DNA of 64,000 nt from Desulfatiglans anilini DSM 4660 (GTDB lineage Bacteria > Desulfobacterota > DSM-4660 > Desulfatiglandales > Desulfatiglandaceae). The notes below the pieces were generated by a model, which worked only from the letters and a program-made list of their open reading frames with translations, did no database searches and was not told the origin of the DNA. A program made the position numbers and the translations under genes. Shown one piece after another: positions 27,308 through 35,806 of the stretch (positions within the stretch are counted from its first letter, which is position 1; each line of letters starts with the position of its first letter). The stretch is taken from the NCBI RefSeq assembly GCF_000422285.1, contig NZ_AULM01000013.1:1-64000 (forward strand), in the 5' to 3' direction.

Positions 27308-28153
27308 TCAACACCACAGACCGCCGATCACCGCCAGAAGAAGGCTCAGGCTCACCATGGAATTCACCCGGAAGAACGCGAGTTCGAGCCGGGTCAGGTT
27401 GTCGGGCGCAACCAGCCGGTGCTCCCAGTAGAGAAGGGCGGCCGTGACCAGGCTGAGGGCGAAAAAGCACCACCCGAGGGAGGCCACAAGCCCGCTCAGC
27501 ACGAAGAAAAGATAGGCGGCCGCATGGCTCAGGCGTGCGATCTGCATCGCCCGGGCCTCGCCGAACCGCGCCGGGATCGAAAAAAGGCCCGTCCGGCGGT
27601 CGAAGGCCACATCCTGGCAGGCGTAAAGGATATCGAAACCCCCCACCCAGAACACCACGCCGGCCCCCAGGACCGCGGGCGCCCAGCCGAAACTCCCCGT
27701 GACCGCGATCCACCCGGCGACAGGGGCGAGCCCCAGGCAGAGCCCGAGGATATAATGGGACAGAACGGTGAACCGCTTGGTATAGGAGTAGCCGGCGAGC
27801 AGCCCGAGCGCGAACGGCGAGAGCGCAAGGCAAAGCGGATTCAAGGCCCAGGCCGACAGGAAGAAGACCGCCGCCGCAACGATGGTCAGAGCCGCCGCCC
27901 TTTGAAGCGAGATCTTTCCGACCGGGATGTCCCGGTCCGCGGTCCGCGGGTTCCGGGCGTCCAGGCGCCGGTCGACGATCCGGTTGAAGGCCATCGCTAC
28001 GGTCCGCGCGGCCGTAAAGGCCAGGGCGACCCAGAAGAAGACCCCGAACGGGGGCAGGCCGCGGGCCGCCATCAGGGTGCCGATCAGCGCCAGGGGCAGC
28101 GCGAAGAGGGTGTGCTCGATCTTGACGAGGCTCAGGAGGTCTCTGATCTTCAT
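27308..28153 (-). CDS. mqnP: UbiA-family prenyltransferase, menaquinone (futalosine) type
   Basis: Attaches the polyprenyl chain to the naphthoate precursor in the futalosine pathway. The 281-residue protein starts at the ATG at 28153, which overlaps the stop of the upstream decarboxylase gene by 4 nt. Nine or so helices carry the two Asp-rich prenyl-diphosphate motifs, NRIVDRRLDARN in the first half and DILYACQD in the second. The UbiA-UbiD pairing next to mqn genes supports the MqnP assignment rather than ubiquinone UbiA. Confidence 0.87.
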   Translation of the reverse strand: MKIRDLLSLVKIEHTLFALPLALIGTLMAARGLPPFGVFFWVALAFTAARTVAMAFNRIVDRRLDARNPRTADRDIPVGKISLQRAAALTIVAAAVFFLSAWALNPLCLALSPFALGLLAGYSYTKRFTVLSHYILGLCLGLAPVAGWIAVTGSFGWAPAVLGAGVVFWVGGFDILYACQDVAFDRRTGLFSIPARFGEARAMQIARLSHAAAYLFFVLSGLVASLGWCFFALSLVTAALLYWEHRLVAPDNLTRLELAFFRVNSMVSLSLLLAVIGGLWC

Positions 28154-29589
28154 AGCTTCAACCGGTTCCAGAGTTGGTCGATCTTCGTCCGGACGCTGTC
28201 GGACATCCGGATCAACTCCGGCCATTCACGCTCGTAGCCTTCCCCGGACCACTTCCGGGTGCAGTCGACCCCCATCTTAGTGCCGAGGTTCGGGAGCGGC
28301 GCGGCGTGGTCGAGGGCGTCGACGGGCCCGCGAACGACCGTGAGGTCCCGCCCCGGATCCACATTCCCCCCGAGGCGGAAGAGGACCTCGCCGACGTTCT
28401 GCACATCGACCTCCGCGTCGAAAACGAAGATCATCTTGGTGAACATCATCTGCCCGAGGCCCCAGAGGGCGTGCATGACCTTCTGGGCGTGCCCCGGATA
28501 GCGTTTGTCGATGGCGACGAAGCAGAGATTGTGGAACACCCCCTCGACGGGCAGGTTCATGTCGACGATCTCGGGCATCTGCTGCCGGATCAACGGCAGG
28601 AAAAGCCGCTCGGTCACCTTGCCGAGGAGGCCATCTTCCATGGGCGGGCGGCCCACGACGGTGGCCGTATAGATGGGGTTGGAGCGCCGGGTGATCGCCG
28701 TGACGTGAAAGACGGGGTAGTCATCGGCCGGGGAGTAGAAGCCGGTGTGATCCCCAAAGGGGCCTTCTCGGCGTGTCTCGCCCGGGCGGACAAACCCCTC
28801 GATCACGAACTGACTCTCGGCCGGGACCTCCAGGTCGCAGGTCACGCACCGCACGAGTTTCACCGGTTTGCGGCGTAGAAAACCGGCCAGCATGAACTCG
28901 TCGATCCCGTCCGGCAGAGGGGCGGTGGCGGAATAGGTCGTGATGGGATCGGGCCCGAGGGCCACTGCGACCGGCATGGGAGCCGACCCCCGCGCCGCCT
29001 GAAGGTAGTGCGCCGCGCCGCCCTTGTGCAGATGCCAGTGCATTCCGGTGCTCTTCGCGTCGAAGACCTGCATGCGGTACATCCCTACGTTCCGCCGGCC
29101 GCTGGCCGGATCGCGCGTGACCACTACGGGCAGCGTGATGAACGGGCCGCCGTCTTCGGGCCAGCAGGTCAGGACCGGCAGCGCCCCGAGATCGCATTTT
29201 TCGGTCTCCACCACTTCCTGGCAGGGGGCGTCCTTGACGGTTTTCGGGAAAATATCCCCTAGTTCCTTCATCCTCGGCAGCAGTTTGAGCTTGTCGATCC
29301 AGCCGGTGGGCGGACGCACGTTCAGAAGCGTCTCAAAGCGCCGCCCGAGGTCGTCGAGCGAGCGGATGTCGAAGATCGCCTGCACCCGCTTTAAGGAACC
29401 GAACAGATTCGTGAGCACCGGGTACCCGTGTCCGGCCGGGCGCTCGAAGAGAAGCGCCGGGCCTCTCTTTTTCACCACCCGGTCGGTGACCTCGCTGATC
29501 TCGAGGTGCGGGCTCAGGGGCTCCTTGACGCGGACGAGTTCGCCCTGCGCCTCGAACGCCTCTATCGCCTTCTGCAAGGTTTCAAACAC
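28150..29589 (-). CDS. mqnL: UbiD-family decarboxylase, menaquinone (futalosine) type
   Basis: A 479-residue prenyl-FMN-dependent decarboxylase that probably removes the naphthoate carboxylate in the late futalosine pathway. The UbiD signature region appears as NVGMYRMQVFD followed by GMHWHLHKGGA, and the E(x)nE acid pair that binds the cofactor metal lies further on (EGPFGDHTGFY). It is translationally coupled to the UbiA-type gene. The flavin prenyltransferase (UbiX/MqnM) that makes its cofactor is not in the window. The 282 bp to the next gene upstream (29590-29871) show nothing recognisable. Confidence 0.87.
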   Translation of the reverse strand: MFETLQKAIEAFEAQGELVRVKEPLSPHLEISEVTDRVVKKRGPALLFERPAGHGYPVLTNLFGSLKRVQAIFDIRSLDDLGRRFETLLNVRPPTGWIDKLKLLPRMKELGDIFPKTVKDAPCQEVVETEKCDLGALPVLTCWPEDGGPFITLPVVVTRDPASGRRNVGMYRMQVFDAKSTGMHWHLHKGGAAHYLQAARGSAPMPVAVALGPDPITTYSATAPLPDGIDEFMLAGFLRRKPVKLVRCVTCDLEVPAESQFVIEGFVRPGETRREGPFGDHTGFYSPADDYPVFHVTAITRRSNPIYTATVVGRPPMEDGLLGKVTERLFLPLIRQQMPEIVDMNLPVEGVFHNLCFVAIDKRYPGHAQKVMHALWGLGQMMFTKMIFVFDAEVDVQNVGEVLFRLGGNVDPGRDLTVVRGPVDALDHAAPLPNLGTKMGVDCTRKWSGEGYEREWPELIRMSDSVRTKIDQLWNRLKL

Positions 29590-29871
29590 GACGGTCCTCC
29601 TCCTAACCGCGCAAACGGTTCCCCGATGACGACCGGGACGGGCGGGCCCGCGCGCAGTGCGCCACCGTCCTTCCCCGGGGGGATCCAGTACGGCTCCAGT
29701 CGCCTCCAGGCGCCGGGAAGCGCCCCTTCCGCTCTCCCTCGTTGACCGGAACGAGCTCCGTCATCTGCCCCGGCGTTGCCCAGCCCGGCTATCGGCCCTG
29801 CCGAGGCACCTGCCGCCCGTCTGCCGCCCTCTGACGATGACCAGGACATCCGGGGGGTGCCGGCTCGCGTT

Positions 29872-31080
29872 TCAGAGGCCGCCGCCTTCCTCGCCGCGGT
29901 CCATCCTGATGTCGGTCTTCTCGAGGCACCAGGACACACCCCTCCCCCTGCCGGCAGCGAGGCGCTCCAGGACCTCCCGGGGGGTACGCGCCTCCAGTTC
30001 GACGTAAAGCAGCCGGCCGAGCGCCCCCGGGCGGCAATGGCCGAGGCCGCCCACCCCCAGGGCCTCGGCCCCGTTCAGGGTCGCCATGGCGACGATCTCC
30101 CGGGGGTCGATCTCCGGAAAAGAGTGGACCATGAAGCGCATCTCGTCGAACAGATCGAGCGTCGGGGTGCTCGCGAGCGAGTCGGTCCCGAGCGCCGGGC
30201 GGATTCCGCTCTCCAGCATGGCCTCGACATCGGGGAGCCTTCCATGGAGAACGCTGTTGGAGCGCGGGCAGAGGCAGACACGGCACCCAGTCCCCGCCAG
30301 GGTCTGGATCTCTTCCCGGCTTGCCGTCAGCAGATGGACCGCCAGTGTGCCGACGTCGAGAAGCCCGAGGCGGAGCGCCCGTGCGACAGGCCTCTCCCCC
30401 CATGGGCCCCAGGCCGCGAGATCGTGGCCGCGGCGCGCCATCAAATCCGCCCACGGCCCCCGCCCGGACGCGAGAAAGGCCGTCTCTTCCTCCGATTCGG
30501 CCAGATGCAGTCCGAAAGGCCGGCCCCGGGACGCGGCGGCGCATTTGAGGGCGCGAAGCTTCTCAGGGCTCGTCGTGTGGGGCGCGTGCCCGGCCCAGCT
30601 GTAAAAGAGGCCCCGTTCATCCTCGGGCAGCGGCTCGACCGCGCTCCCCGCGCCCAGGCCCTCCAAAAAGAGCAGGCCGCGCAAACCCGCCCGGCGGATA
30701 GCCTCGGCCCCGGGCGCAAGCGCGCCCACCTCGGCCACAAGCGCCGCACCGTCCGCGTGCATGTCTGCCGCCGCGCTGCATGCCGCAGCGCCGAGCGCCT
30801 CCTCCGGCAGGGATGCCCTCAGGGCCATGAGGGCCTCCACCCAGTGCTGAAACCCTCCGGTCGACGGGACACGCCCCTTGAGGGCGGAAAGGCCGAGATG
30901 GGTGTGCGCGTTCACGAGCCCCGGCATGATCACACCCGGCCCGTGATCCACCGCCGCCGCACCCGGCCGGCAGCGCTCCACCGCCTGGATGCGCCCGTCC
31001 GCGACCAGGACCCCGGCGTTCGGCAGGACGGTTGCCGGGTCCACCATGACCCAGCCGGCCCGATGCCAACCCGCCTTCAT
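29872..31080 (-). CDS. mqnX: Amidohydrolase, probable aminofutalosine deaminase
   Basis: A 402-residue metal-dependent hydrolase of the cytosine/adenosine deaminase group. The metal ligands are visible: H59 and H61 in NAHTHLG, a histidine in FGLHLAESEEE, a second in the AVHLL stretch and an aspartate in GTDSLAS. The start overlaps the stop of mqnC by 4 nt, which places it in the menaquinone operon and points to deamination of aminodeoxyfutalosine to futalosine. That fits the presence of a futalosine hydrolase (mqnB) at 21.8 kb. The specific reaction is inferred from context. Confidence 0.83.
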   Translation of the reverse strand: MKAGWHRAGWVMVDPATVLPNAGVLVADGRIQAVERCRPGAAAVDHGPGVIMPGLVNAHTHLGLSALKGRVPSTGGFQHWVEALMALRASLPEEALGAAACSAAADMHADGAALVAEVGALAPGAEAIRRAGLRGLLFLEGLGAGSAVEPLPEDERGLFYSWAGHAPHTTSPEKLRALKCAAASRGRPFGLHLAESEEETAFLASGRGPWADLMARRGHDLAAWGPWGERPVARALRLGLLDVGTLAVHLLTASREEIQTLAGTGCRVCLCPRSNSVLHGRLPDVEAMLESGIRPALGTDSLASTPTLDLFDEMRFMVHSFPEIDPREIVAMATLNGAEALGVGGLGHCRPGALGRLLYVELEARTPREVLERLAAGRGRGVSWCLEKTDIRMDRGEEGGGL

Positions 31081-32138
31081 GGGCGCACGACCTGTCCGTA
31101 AACCGGTCCCCGCTGCCGAGCCGCGAAGCCGGCCTCCTCGATCAGGCGGACCATGTCGGCCTCCCCCATGCGGTTGCGTACACCGGCGGCAGCCACCACG
31201 TTCTCCTCGATCATGGTCGAACCGAGGTCGTCCGCCCCGAAGTGCAGCGCCGCCTGCCCCACGTGGGCGCCCTGGGTAACCCAGGAGGCCTGCACGTGCG
31301 GGAAGTTGTCGAGCACGATGCGGGAAAGGGCGAGCAGGCGCAGGTAGCTCACGCCGCCGCGGGTCTCGGCCGGCAGGGTGGCCGCCCCGGGCTGATAAGG
31401 CCACGGGATGAAGGCCGTAAACCCGCCCGTCCGGTCCTGCAGGCGCCGAAGGCGGATCAAATGGGCAAGCCGGTCATCGAGGGATTCGACATGGCCGAAC
31501 ATCATGGTGGCCGAGGTCTTCAACCCAAGCGTGTGAGCCGTCTCCATGACCTCGAGCCACTCGCGGCTGTCGGCCTTCCCGGGGGAGATCCGCCGCCGCA
31601 CCCGGTCCGTGAGGATCTCGGCGCCGCCCCCGGGGATGGAGCCGAGCCCCGCCCCCACCAGACGTTCGATCACCTCCCGGATCGTCGCACCGGCCTGCCG
31701 GGCGAAGAAGACGATCTCCGGCGGGGAGTAGCCGTGCACCTGCAGACCGAAGGAGCGGATGAACCGGACCGTGTCCTCGTGCCAGGCCAGATCGAGGGAC
31801 GCGTTGAGGCCGCCCTGAAACAAGATGTGCGTGCCGCCGAGAGCCCGGGTCTCTTCGAGCTTTTGCGCCAGGGTCTCCCGGTCGAGGACGTAGGCCTCCG
31901 GGTGGCCTTCGGAGCGGTAGAAGGCGCAGAAGCGGCAGCCCGAGACGCAGATGTTGGTGTAGTTGATATTGCGGTCGACGGCGTAGGTGACGACCCCTTC
32001 CGGGTGCAGGCTCAGCCGCCGGGCATGCGCCAGGCGGCCCAGCGTGAGCAGGTCCGCCTCCCGGTCGAGGGCCCGTGCCTCCCGGAAGGAGATGCGCTCC
32101 CCGGCCAGAGCCTTTTCCGCAATCCCGCCGAGCCTCAT
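31077..32138 (-). CDS. mqnC: Cyclic dehypoxanthinyl futalosine synthase
   Basis: Radical SAM enzyme that cyclises dehypoxanthinyl futalosine. It has 353 residues; the CxxxCxxC cluster motif is C64, C68, C71 in CVSGCRFC, preceded by NINYTNI. The GGLNAS, PGGGAEI and MFGHVE segments are typical of the MqnC/MqnE family. It starts at the ATG at 32138, overlapping the end of mqnE by 4 nt; an upstream in-frame stretch is out of place over mqnE. It is the middle gene of the mqnE-mqnC-deaminase operon. Confidence 0.96.
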   Translation of the reverse strand: MRLGGIAEKALAGERISFREARALDREADLLTLGRLAHARRLSLHPEGVVTYAVDRNINYTNICVSGCRFCAFYRSEGHPEAYVLDRETLAQKLEETRALGGTHILFQGGLNASLDLAWHEDTVRFIRSFGLQVHGYSPPEIVFFARQAGATIREVIERLVGAGLGSIPGGGAEILTDRVRRRISPGKADSREWLEVMETAHTLGLKTSATMMFGHVESLDDRLAHLIRLRRLQDRTGGFTAFIPWPYQPGAATLPAETRGGVSYLRLLALSRIVLDNFPHVQASWVTQGAHVGQAALHFGADDLGSTMIEENVVAAAGVRNRMGEADMVRLIEEAGFAARQRGPVYGQVVRP

Positions 32139-33277
32139 GCCGCTTCGACCCTTTCGTGAAAGGTGTTCCGCTCGACCGGCCGGAAGCCGGCGGCGGTGAT
32201 CATCGCCTCCACCTGGGCGCGCGTCAGCCCCTGGGCGGTCGCCGCCCCGGCCTGATGGGCGATCCGCTCCTGGACGATGGTGCCCTCGAGATCGTCGGCG
32301 CCGAAGTGCAGCGCCACCTGCGTGAACTTCAGCCCCAGCATGATCCAGTAGGCCTTGAGGTGGGGGATGTTGTCCAGCATCAGGCGGCTCAAGGCCATCG
32401 TCTTCAGGATGTCCACCCCGCTCGGTCCGGGCAGATGCGCCATGGGGGTGTTGGCCGGGTGGAACGGCAGGAGGATGAAGCACTGGAAGCCGCCGCTCAG
32501 GTCCTGCTGCCTCCGCAGCCTGAGGAGGTGCTCCACGCGCTCCGCATGCGTCTCGATGTGGCCGAAGAGCAGGGTCGCGTTGGTGCGAAGCCCGAGCGCA
32601 TGCGCCTCGCCATGAACGGCGAGCCACTCATCGGCTCCGATCTTCCGGGGGAAGAGCGCCTGGTGGATCCGCTCGGAAAAGACCTCCGCCCCGCCGCCGG
32701 GCATGGCGGAGAGGCCCGCCCCGCGGAGCCGCTCGAGCACCTCGCGGGTCGTACAACCCGCGCGCGAGGCGATGTGCGCGATCTCGACCGCCGTGAAGGC
32801 CTTGAGCTTCAGGCCCGGCCGGGCCCGGCCGAGGGCCTCCAGCAGCGCCACATAGTAGGCCAGATCGGGCTCCGGGTTGCACCCGCCGACCACGTGGACC
32901 TCGCGCACATCGTTCGCATCCGTCGCCGTAATGCGCCCGGCGGCCTCCTCCGGGGTCATGAGGTACCCCTCAGGATCGCCGGGGGCCCGGTGGAACGCGC
33001 AGAAGCGGCAGTGGTTGATGCAGATGTTGGTGTAGTTCAGGTGCTGGTTGGCGACGTAATAGGCCTCGTCCCCGTACAGGCGCGTGCGGACGTTCAAGGC
33101 TAGGCGCCCCAGGCCTATGAGATCGTGGGTCTCGAGGCAGGCCAGCCCGTCCTCGAAATCCAGCCGCCCGCCCCGCGCGAGCTTGTCGCCGATCGATGTC
33201 AGCGCCGGATCGACGGGGGCCTCCCAGGCGGTCCGCCCCGGCGCCTGCACCTCATTTTCCTCGAAGCTTTCAGTCAT
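32135..33277 (-). CDS. mqnE: Aminodeoxyfutalosine synthase
   Basis: Radical SAM enzyme that joins the enolpyruvyl benzoate made by MqnA to the adenosyl moiety of SAM. It is 380 residues with the cluster motif C86, C90, C93 in CINHCRFC, then VGGCNPE, PGGGAEVF and LFGHIETH. It is closely related to MqnC, downstream by a 4-nt overlap, but the longer N-terminus and the CNPEPDL segment favour MqnE. It is the first gene of its operon. mqnA (chorismate dehydratase) is not in the window. Confidence 0.95.
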   Translation of the reverse strand: MTESFEENEVQAPGRTAWEAPVDPALTSIGDKLARGGRLDFEDGLACLETHDLIGLGRLALNVRTRLYGDEAYYVANQHLNYTNICINHCRFCAFHRAPGDPEGYLMTPEEAAGRITATDANDVREVHVVGGCNPEPDLAYYVALLEALGRARPGLKLKAFTAVEIAHIASRAGCTTREVLERLRGAGLSAMPGGGAEVFSERIHQALFPRKIGADEWLAVHGEAHALGLRTNATLLFGHIETHAERVEHLLRLRRQQDLSGGFQCFILLPFHPANTPMAHLPGPSGVDILKTMALSRLMLDNIPHLKAYWIMLGLKFTQVALHFGADDLEGTIVQERIAHQAGAATAQGLTRAQVEAMITAAGFRPVERNTFHERVEAA

Positions 33278-33399
33278 GTCATCTCACCTGCCCGGTCCCC
33301 TTCCCGACCTCGATCGCTTCGGAGAAACGGTCCCGAGCCCAATTGGTACATCGAATATCAGCGCGCCTTCGAACTTCCTCCTATGCCCTTTGGCTCGCA

Positions 33400-33712
33400 C
33401 CCATCCGGAACTGATTTCCCGTTAGAACCCCGTTTCCAATCCGGAAATGAGGATTTTTCTTCACACCCTGCGGATGCCCGGTCCCACCGCTTTGTGGTCA
33501 GTCCCGGTTTAACCAATATCAAGGAAATCAAGCAGTTTTCGCCCGGAAGTGATTTCCTGGTAGAACCCCGTTTCCAACCCGGAAATGAGGATTTTTGGCC
33601 ATAACAAGGAAATCAAGCGCTTGCGCGGAGGCGACCTGCAGGTCGCCGCACAAGCAAACGTGCAGATTGACGCCGAGATTGGCCAAAAAGACCATTTCCG
33701 GATGGAAATGAG
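33400..33712 (+). repeat. Dispersed modular repeat, copy 6 (A-B-A-C)
   Basis: Forward copy filling the 549-bp gap between mqnE and trm112. Two module A segments (CCCCGTTTCCAATCCGG and CCCCGTTTCCAACCCGG) flank a module B with hairpin II at 33464-33476. Module C at about 33590-33712 has a perfect 18-bp palindrome at 33630-33647 and is almost identical to the copy at 55023-55140, which indicates recent movement. Confidence 0.85.
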
Positions 33713-33826
33713 CTCAGATCGAGACGGCGATCGGTTGCACCGGGTTCCCTCGCTGAGAGATAACACAGATCCCCCGAAGAAACCGATGTGCACCGAGCGG
33801 CTTGGCCCCGTCCGGCAGGTCGGCAA

Positions 33827-34003
33827 CTAAGGCCTGTCGAGCGGCGTGGCCTCATCGATCAGCATGATCGGGATATCGTCCCGGATCTCATAAAGCAGCC
33901 GGCAGGCCTCGCAGATCAATCCGTCGCCCTGTTCATTCAAATGCAGCTCGCCCCGGCATTTCGGGCAGGCCAGGATATCCAGCAATTCCTTGCTCACGGC
34001 CAT
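33827..34003 (-). CDS. Trm112 family protein
   Basis: A 58-residue zinc-ribbon-like protein starting at the ATG at 34003, behind AGGAGAG. LLDILACPKCRGEL near the N-terminus and ICEACRLLYEIRDDIPIML at the C-terminus are the Trm112/YcaR signature, with two CxxC pairs (ACPKC, CEAC). In bacteria these small proteins sit with lipid A and LPS genes, and in eukaryotes they activate methyltransferases. It is the last gene of the leftward envelope cluster, 108 bp after waaC. Confidence 0.9.
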   Translation of the reverse strand: MAVSKELLDILACPKCRGELHLNEQGDGLICEACRLLYEIRDDIPIMLIDEATPLDRP

Positions 34004-34111
34004 ACGATCGCTCTCCTCTGCAGAAAATAGGCACCCTCGCGGCACCCCGTGCTCCGCGCCTCATTGCCGAAAATACACCCAACCGCGACCGGCTTGCAAG
34101 GATTCCAAGCT

Positions 34112-35179
34112 TCAGGCAGGAATTTCCTGTCGCACTTGCAGCGCCTCGGCCGCCGCTGCAAAGACGCTCTCAACCGTAATCCCCCGCATGCACGTCCTCT
34201 CCTCACAGCGTTTCCGGAAGCAGGGGCTGCAGGCAATCCCGGTCCTGACGACGCGGTGCAGAAGGCCGTAAGGCCCGGTGCGCCATGGGGCGGTCGGCCC
34301 GAAGAGCGCCACGACCGGGCAGCCCATGGACGCCGCCATGTGCATGGGGCCCGTGTCGGTGCAGATGAGCAGCGCGGCGCGCCGATAAAGCCATGCCAAA
34401 GTCTTCAGGCCGGTGCGGCCGGCGAGGTTCGCGGCCGGATGGGACATGCCGCCCACGATGGCCTCGATGACGCCCCGGTCCTCGGGCCCGCCCGTAAACG
34501 CGATGTCCGCCTGCAGCTCCGATCCGATCCGGTCGGCCAGGGCCCCGAACCGCTCGGGCTCCCAGAGCTTGGTCGCCCACTTGGCCATCGGGTTGAGGGC
34601 GACCAGGGGCCGCAGGCCCCAGCGGTGTTCCTCGAAAAGGCGCTCGACCTCCTCCCGATCCTTTTCACCGACCGGGATCACACCATCCCACACGGAGGTG
34701 TCGCATCCGAGCGCCCTGCCCACCTCGAGATAGCGCAAAATGGCGTGGATCTCGTAATCGACAGGAACGGGGGCCTCGGTCAGGAAGAAGGCAGAGCCCT
34801 CCCGCGTGCCGCTCATTCCGACCTTCCGCCGCCCGCGTGCCAACCCCGTGACAACCCCGCTCTTGAAGAGCCCCTGAAGATCCACCACGAGGTCATAGCG
34901 CTCCCTCCGCAGGGCCCCGGCAAAGGCGGCCGCTTCACGGACGGCCGCGGCCCGGCCGGGCCCCTTCGTCAGGGCGCGCTGCCAGGCCTTCCGGCGGGAG
35001 ACCCACACCCGGTCGAGCGCCGGATGCCCGAGGACGATGGGAGCCGCCGCCTCCTCGACGACCCAGTCGATTCTGGCCTGCGGCCATGTCCGCTTCACCA
35101 CCTCCAGGAAGGGGAGGCTGTGCACCACGTCGCCGATGGCGCTGAGCTTCACGATCAGGATCCGCTCCGGGGCCTTCAC
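34112..35179 (-). CDS. waaC: Lipopolysaccharide heptosyltransferase I-like (GT9)
   Basis: A 355-residue GT-B glycosyltransferase of family 9 that adds heptose to the Kdo of the LPS inner core. The N-terminal ILIVKLSAIGDVVHSLP is the typical WaaC opening with the catalytic aspartate. The C-terminal half holds the ADP-heptose site: ICTDTGPMHMAAS and the FGPTAPWRTGP segment. The start overlaps the stop of gmhB by 4 nt. Assignment to heptosyltransferase I rather than III rests on the N-terminal motif and the nearby waaF. Confidence 0.86.
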   Translation of the reverse strand: MKAPERILIVKLSAIGDVVHSLPFLEVVKRTWPQARIDWVVEEAAAPIVLGHPALDRVWVSRRKAWQRALTKGPGRAAAVREAAAFAGALRRERYDLVVDLQGLFKSGVVTGLARGRRKVGMSGTREGSAFFLTEAPVPVDYEIHAILRYLEVGRALGCDTSVWDGVIPVGEKDREEVERLFEEHRWGLRPLVALNPMAKWATKLWEPERFGALADRIGSELQADIAFTGGPEDRGVIEAIVGGMSHPAANLAGRTGLKTLAWLYRRAALLICTDTGPMHMAASMGCPVVALFGPTAPWRTGPYGLLHRVVRTGIACSPCFRKRCEERTCMRGITVESVFAAAAEALQVRQEIPA

Positions 35180-35805
35180 AAGACCTCCTTGCCCGCCGGT
35201 GGCGCCTCAACGGCGGCGGCCGGGGCGGCGAGGCTCCCCTCCCCGAGGATCCAGTCCACCGCCTGGGTCAAGTCATCGACCACCACGGCAGGCCGAAGGG
35301 GATGACGAGGCAGGATATAGCGCTCCTCGCCCAGGCCGTAGCCCGTCCGGACGAGGATGCCTGGAACACCCGCCCGGTGCGCGAGTTCGATGTCGTCCAT
35401 GCGGTCCCCGACGACAACGGACCTCTCAAGGTCGATGTCGAGGCGCCCTACGGCCTCGTCGATCAAGCCGGTCCGGGGTTTGCGGCAGCCGCACACCTGC
35501 GCGAAGGGCGCAACCGACCCCCCGGGGTGATGGGGGCAGAAAAAGACGCCGTCCAGAAGCGCCCCGTCCAGGGCGAGCAGGCCCCGCATGCGCTCGTGCA
35601 CCTCCTCCACGAGCTCGTAAGGAAAATACCCGCGGGCGACGCCCGACTGGTTCGAGACAACGATCACCAGATGCCCGCTGCGGTTCAATCGGCGGATGGC
35701 CTTTCCCGCCCCGGGCAGCAGCACGAGGCGGCTCGGGTGGTTGATGTAGCCCATCTGCTCGTTGATCGTCCCGTCGCGGTCCAGAAAAACAGCCGGCTTC
35801 GGCAT
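35176..35805 (-). CDS. gmhB: D-glycero-beta-D-manno-heptose 1,7-bisphosphate 7-phosphatase
   Basis: HAD-superfamily phosphatase (209 residues) of ADP-heptose biosynthesis. The nucleophile motif is FLDRDGTIN at residues 7-15. The zinc-binding cysteines and histidines lie in CPHHPGG and CGCRKP, which separate GmhB from histidinol-phosphatases. The last motif is VGDRMDDIE. It sits between waaC and waaF, overlapping waaC and 1 bp after waaF, in the envelope operon. The C-terminal tail (residues about 190-209) is Ala-rich and variable. Confidence 0.93.
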   Translation of the reverse strand: MPKPAVFLDRDGTINEQMGYINHPSRLVLLPGAGKAIRRLNRSGHLVIVVSNQSGVARGYFPYELVEEVHERMRGLLALDGALLDGVFFCPHHPGGSVAPFAQVCGCRKPRTGLIDEAVGRLDIDLERSVVVGDRMDDIELAHRAGVPGILVRTGYGLGEERYILPRHPLRPAVVVDDLTQAVDWILGEGSLAAPAAAVEAPPAGKEVL

Positions 35806-35806
35806 C

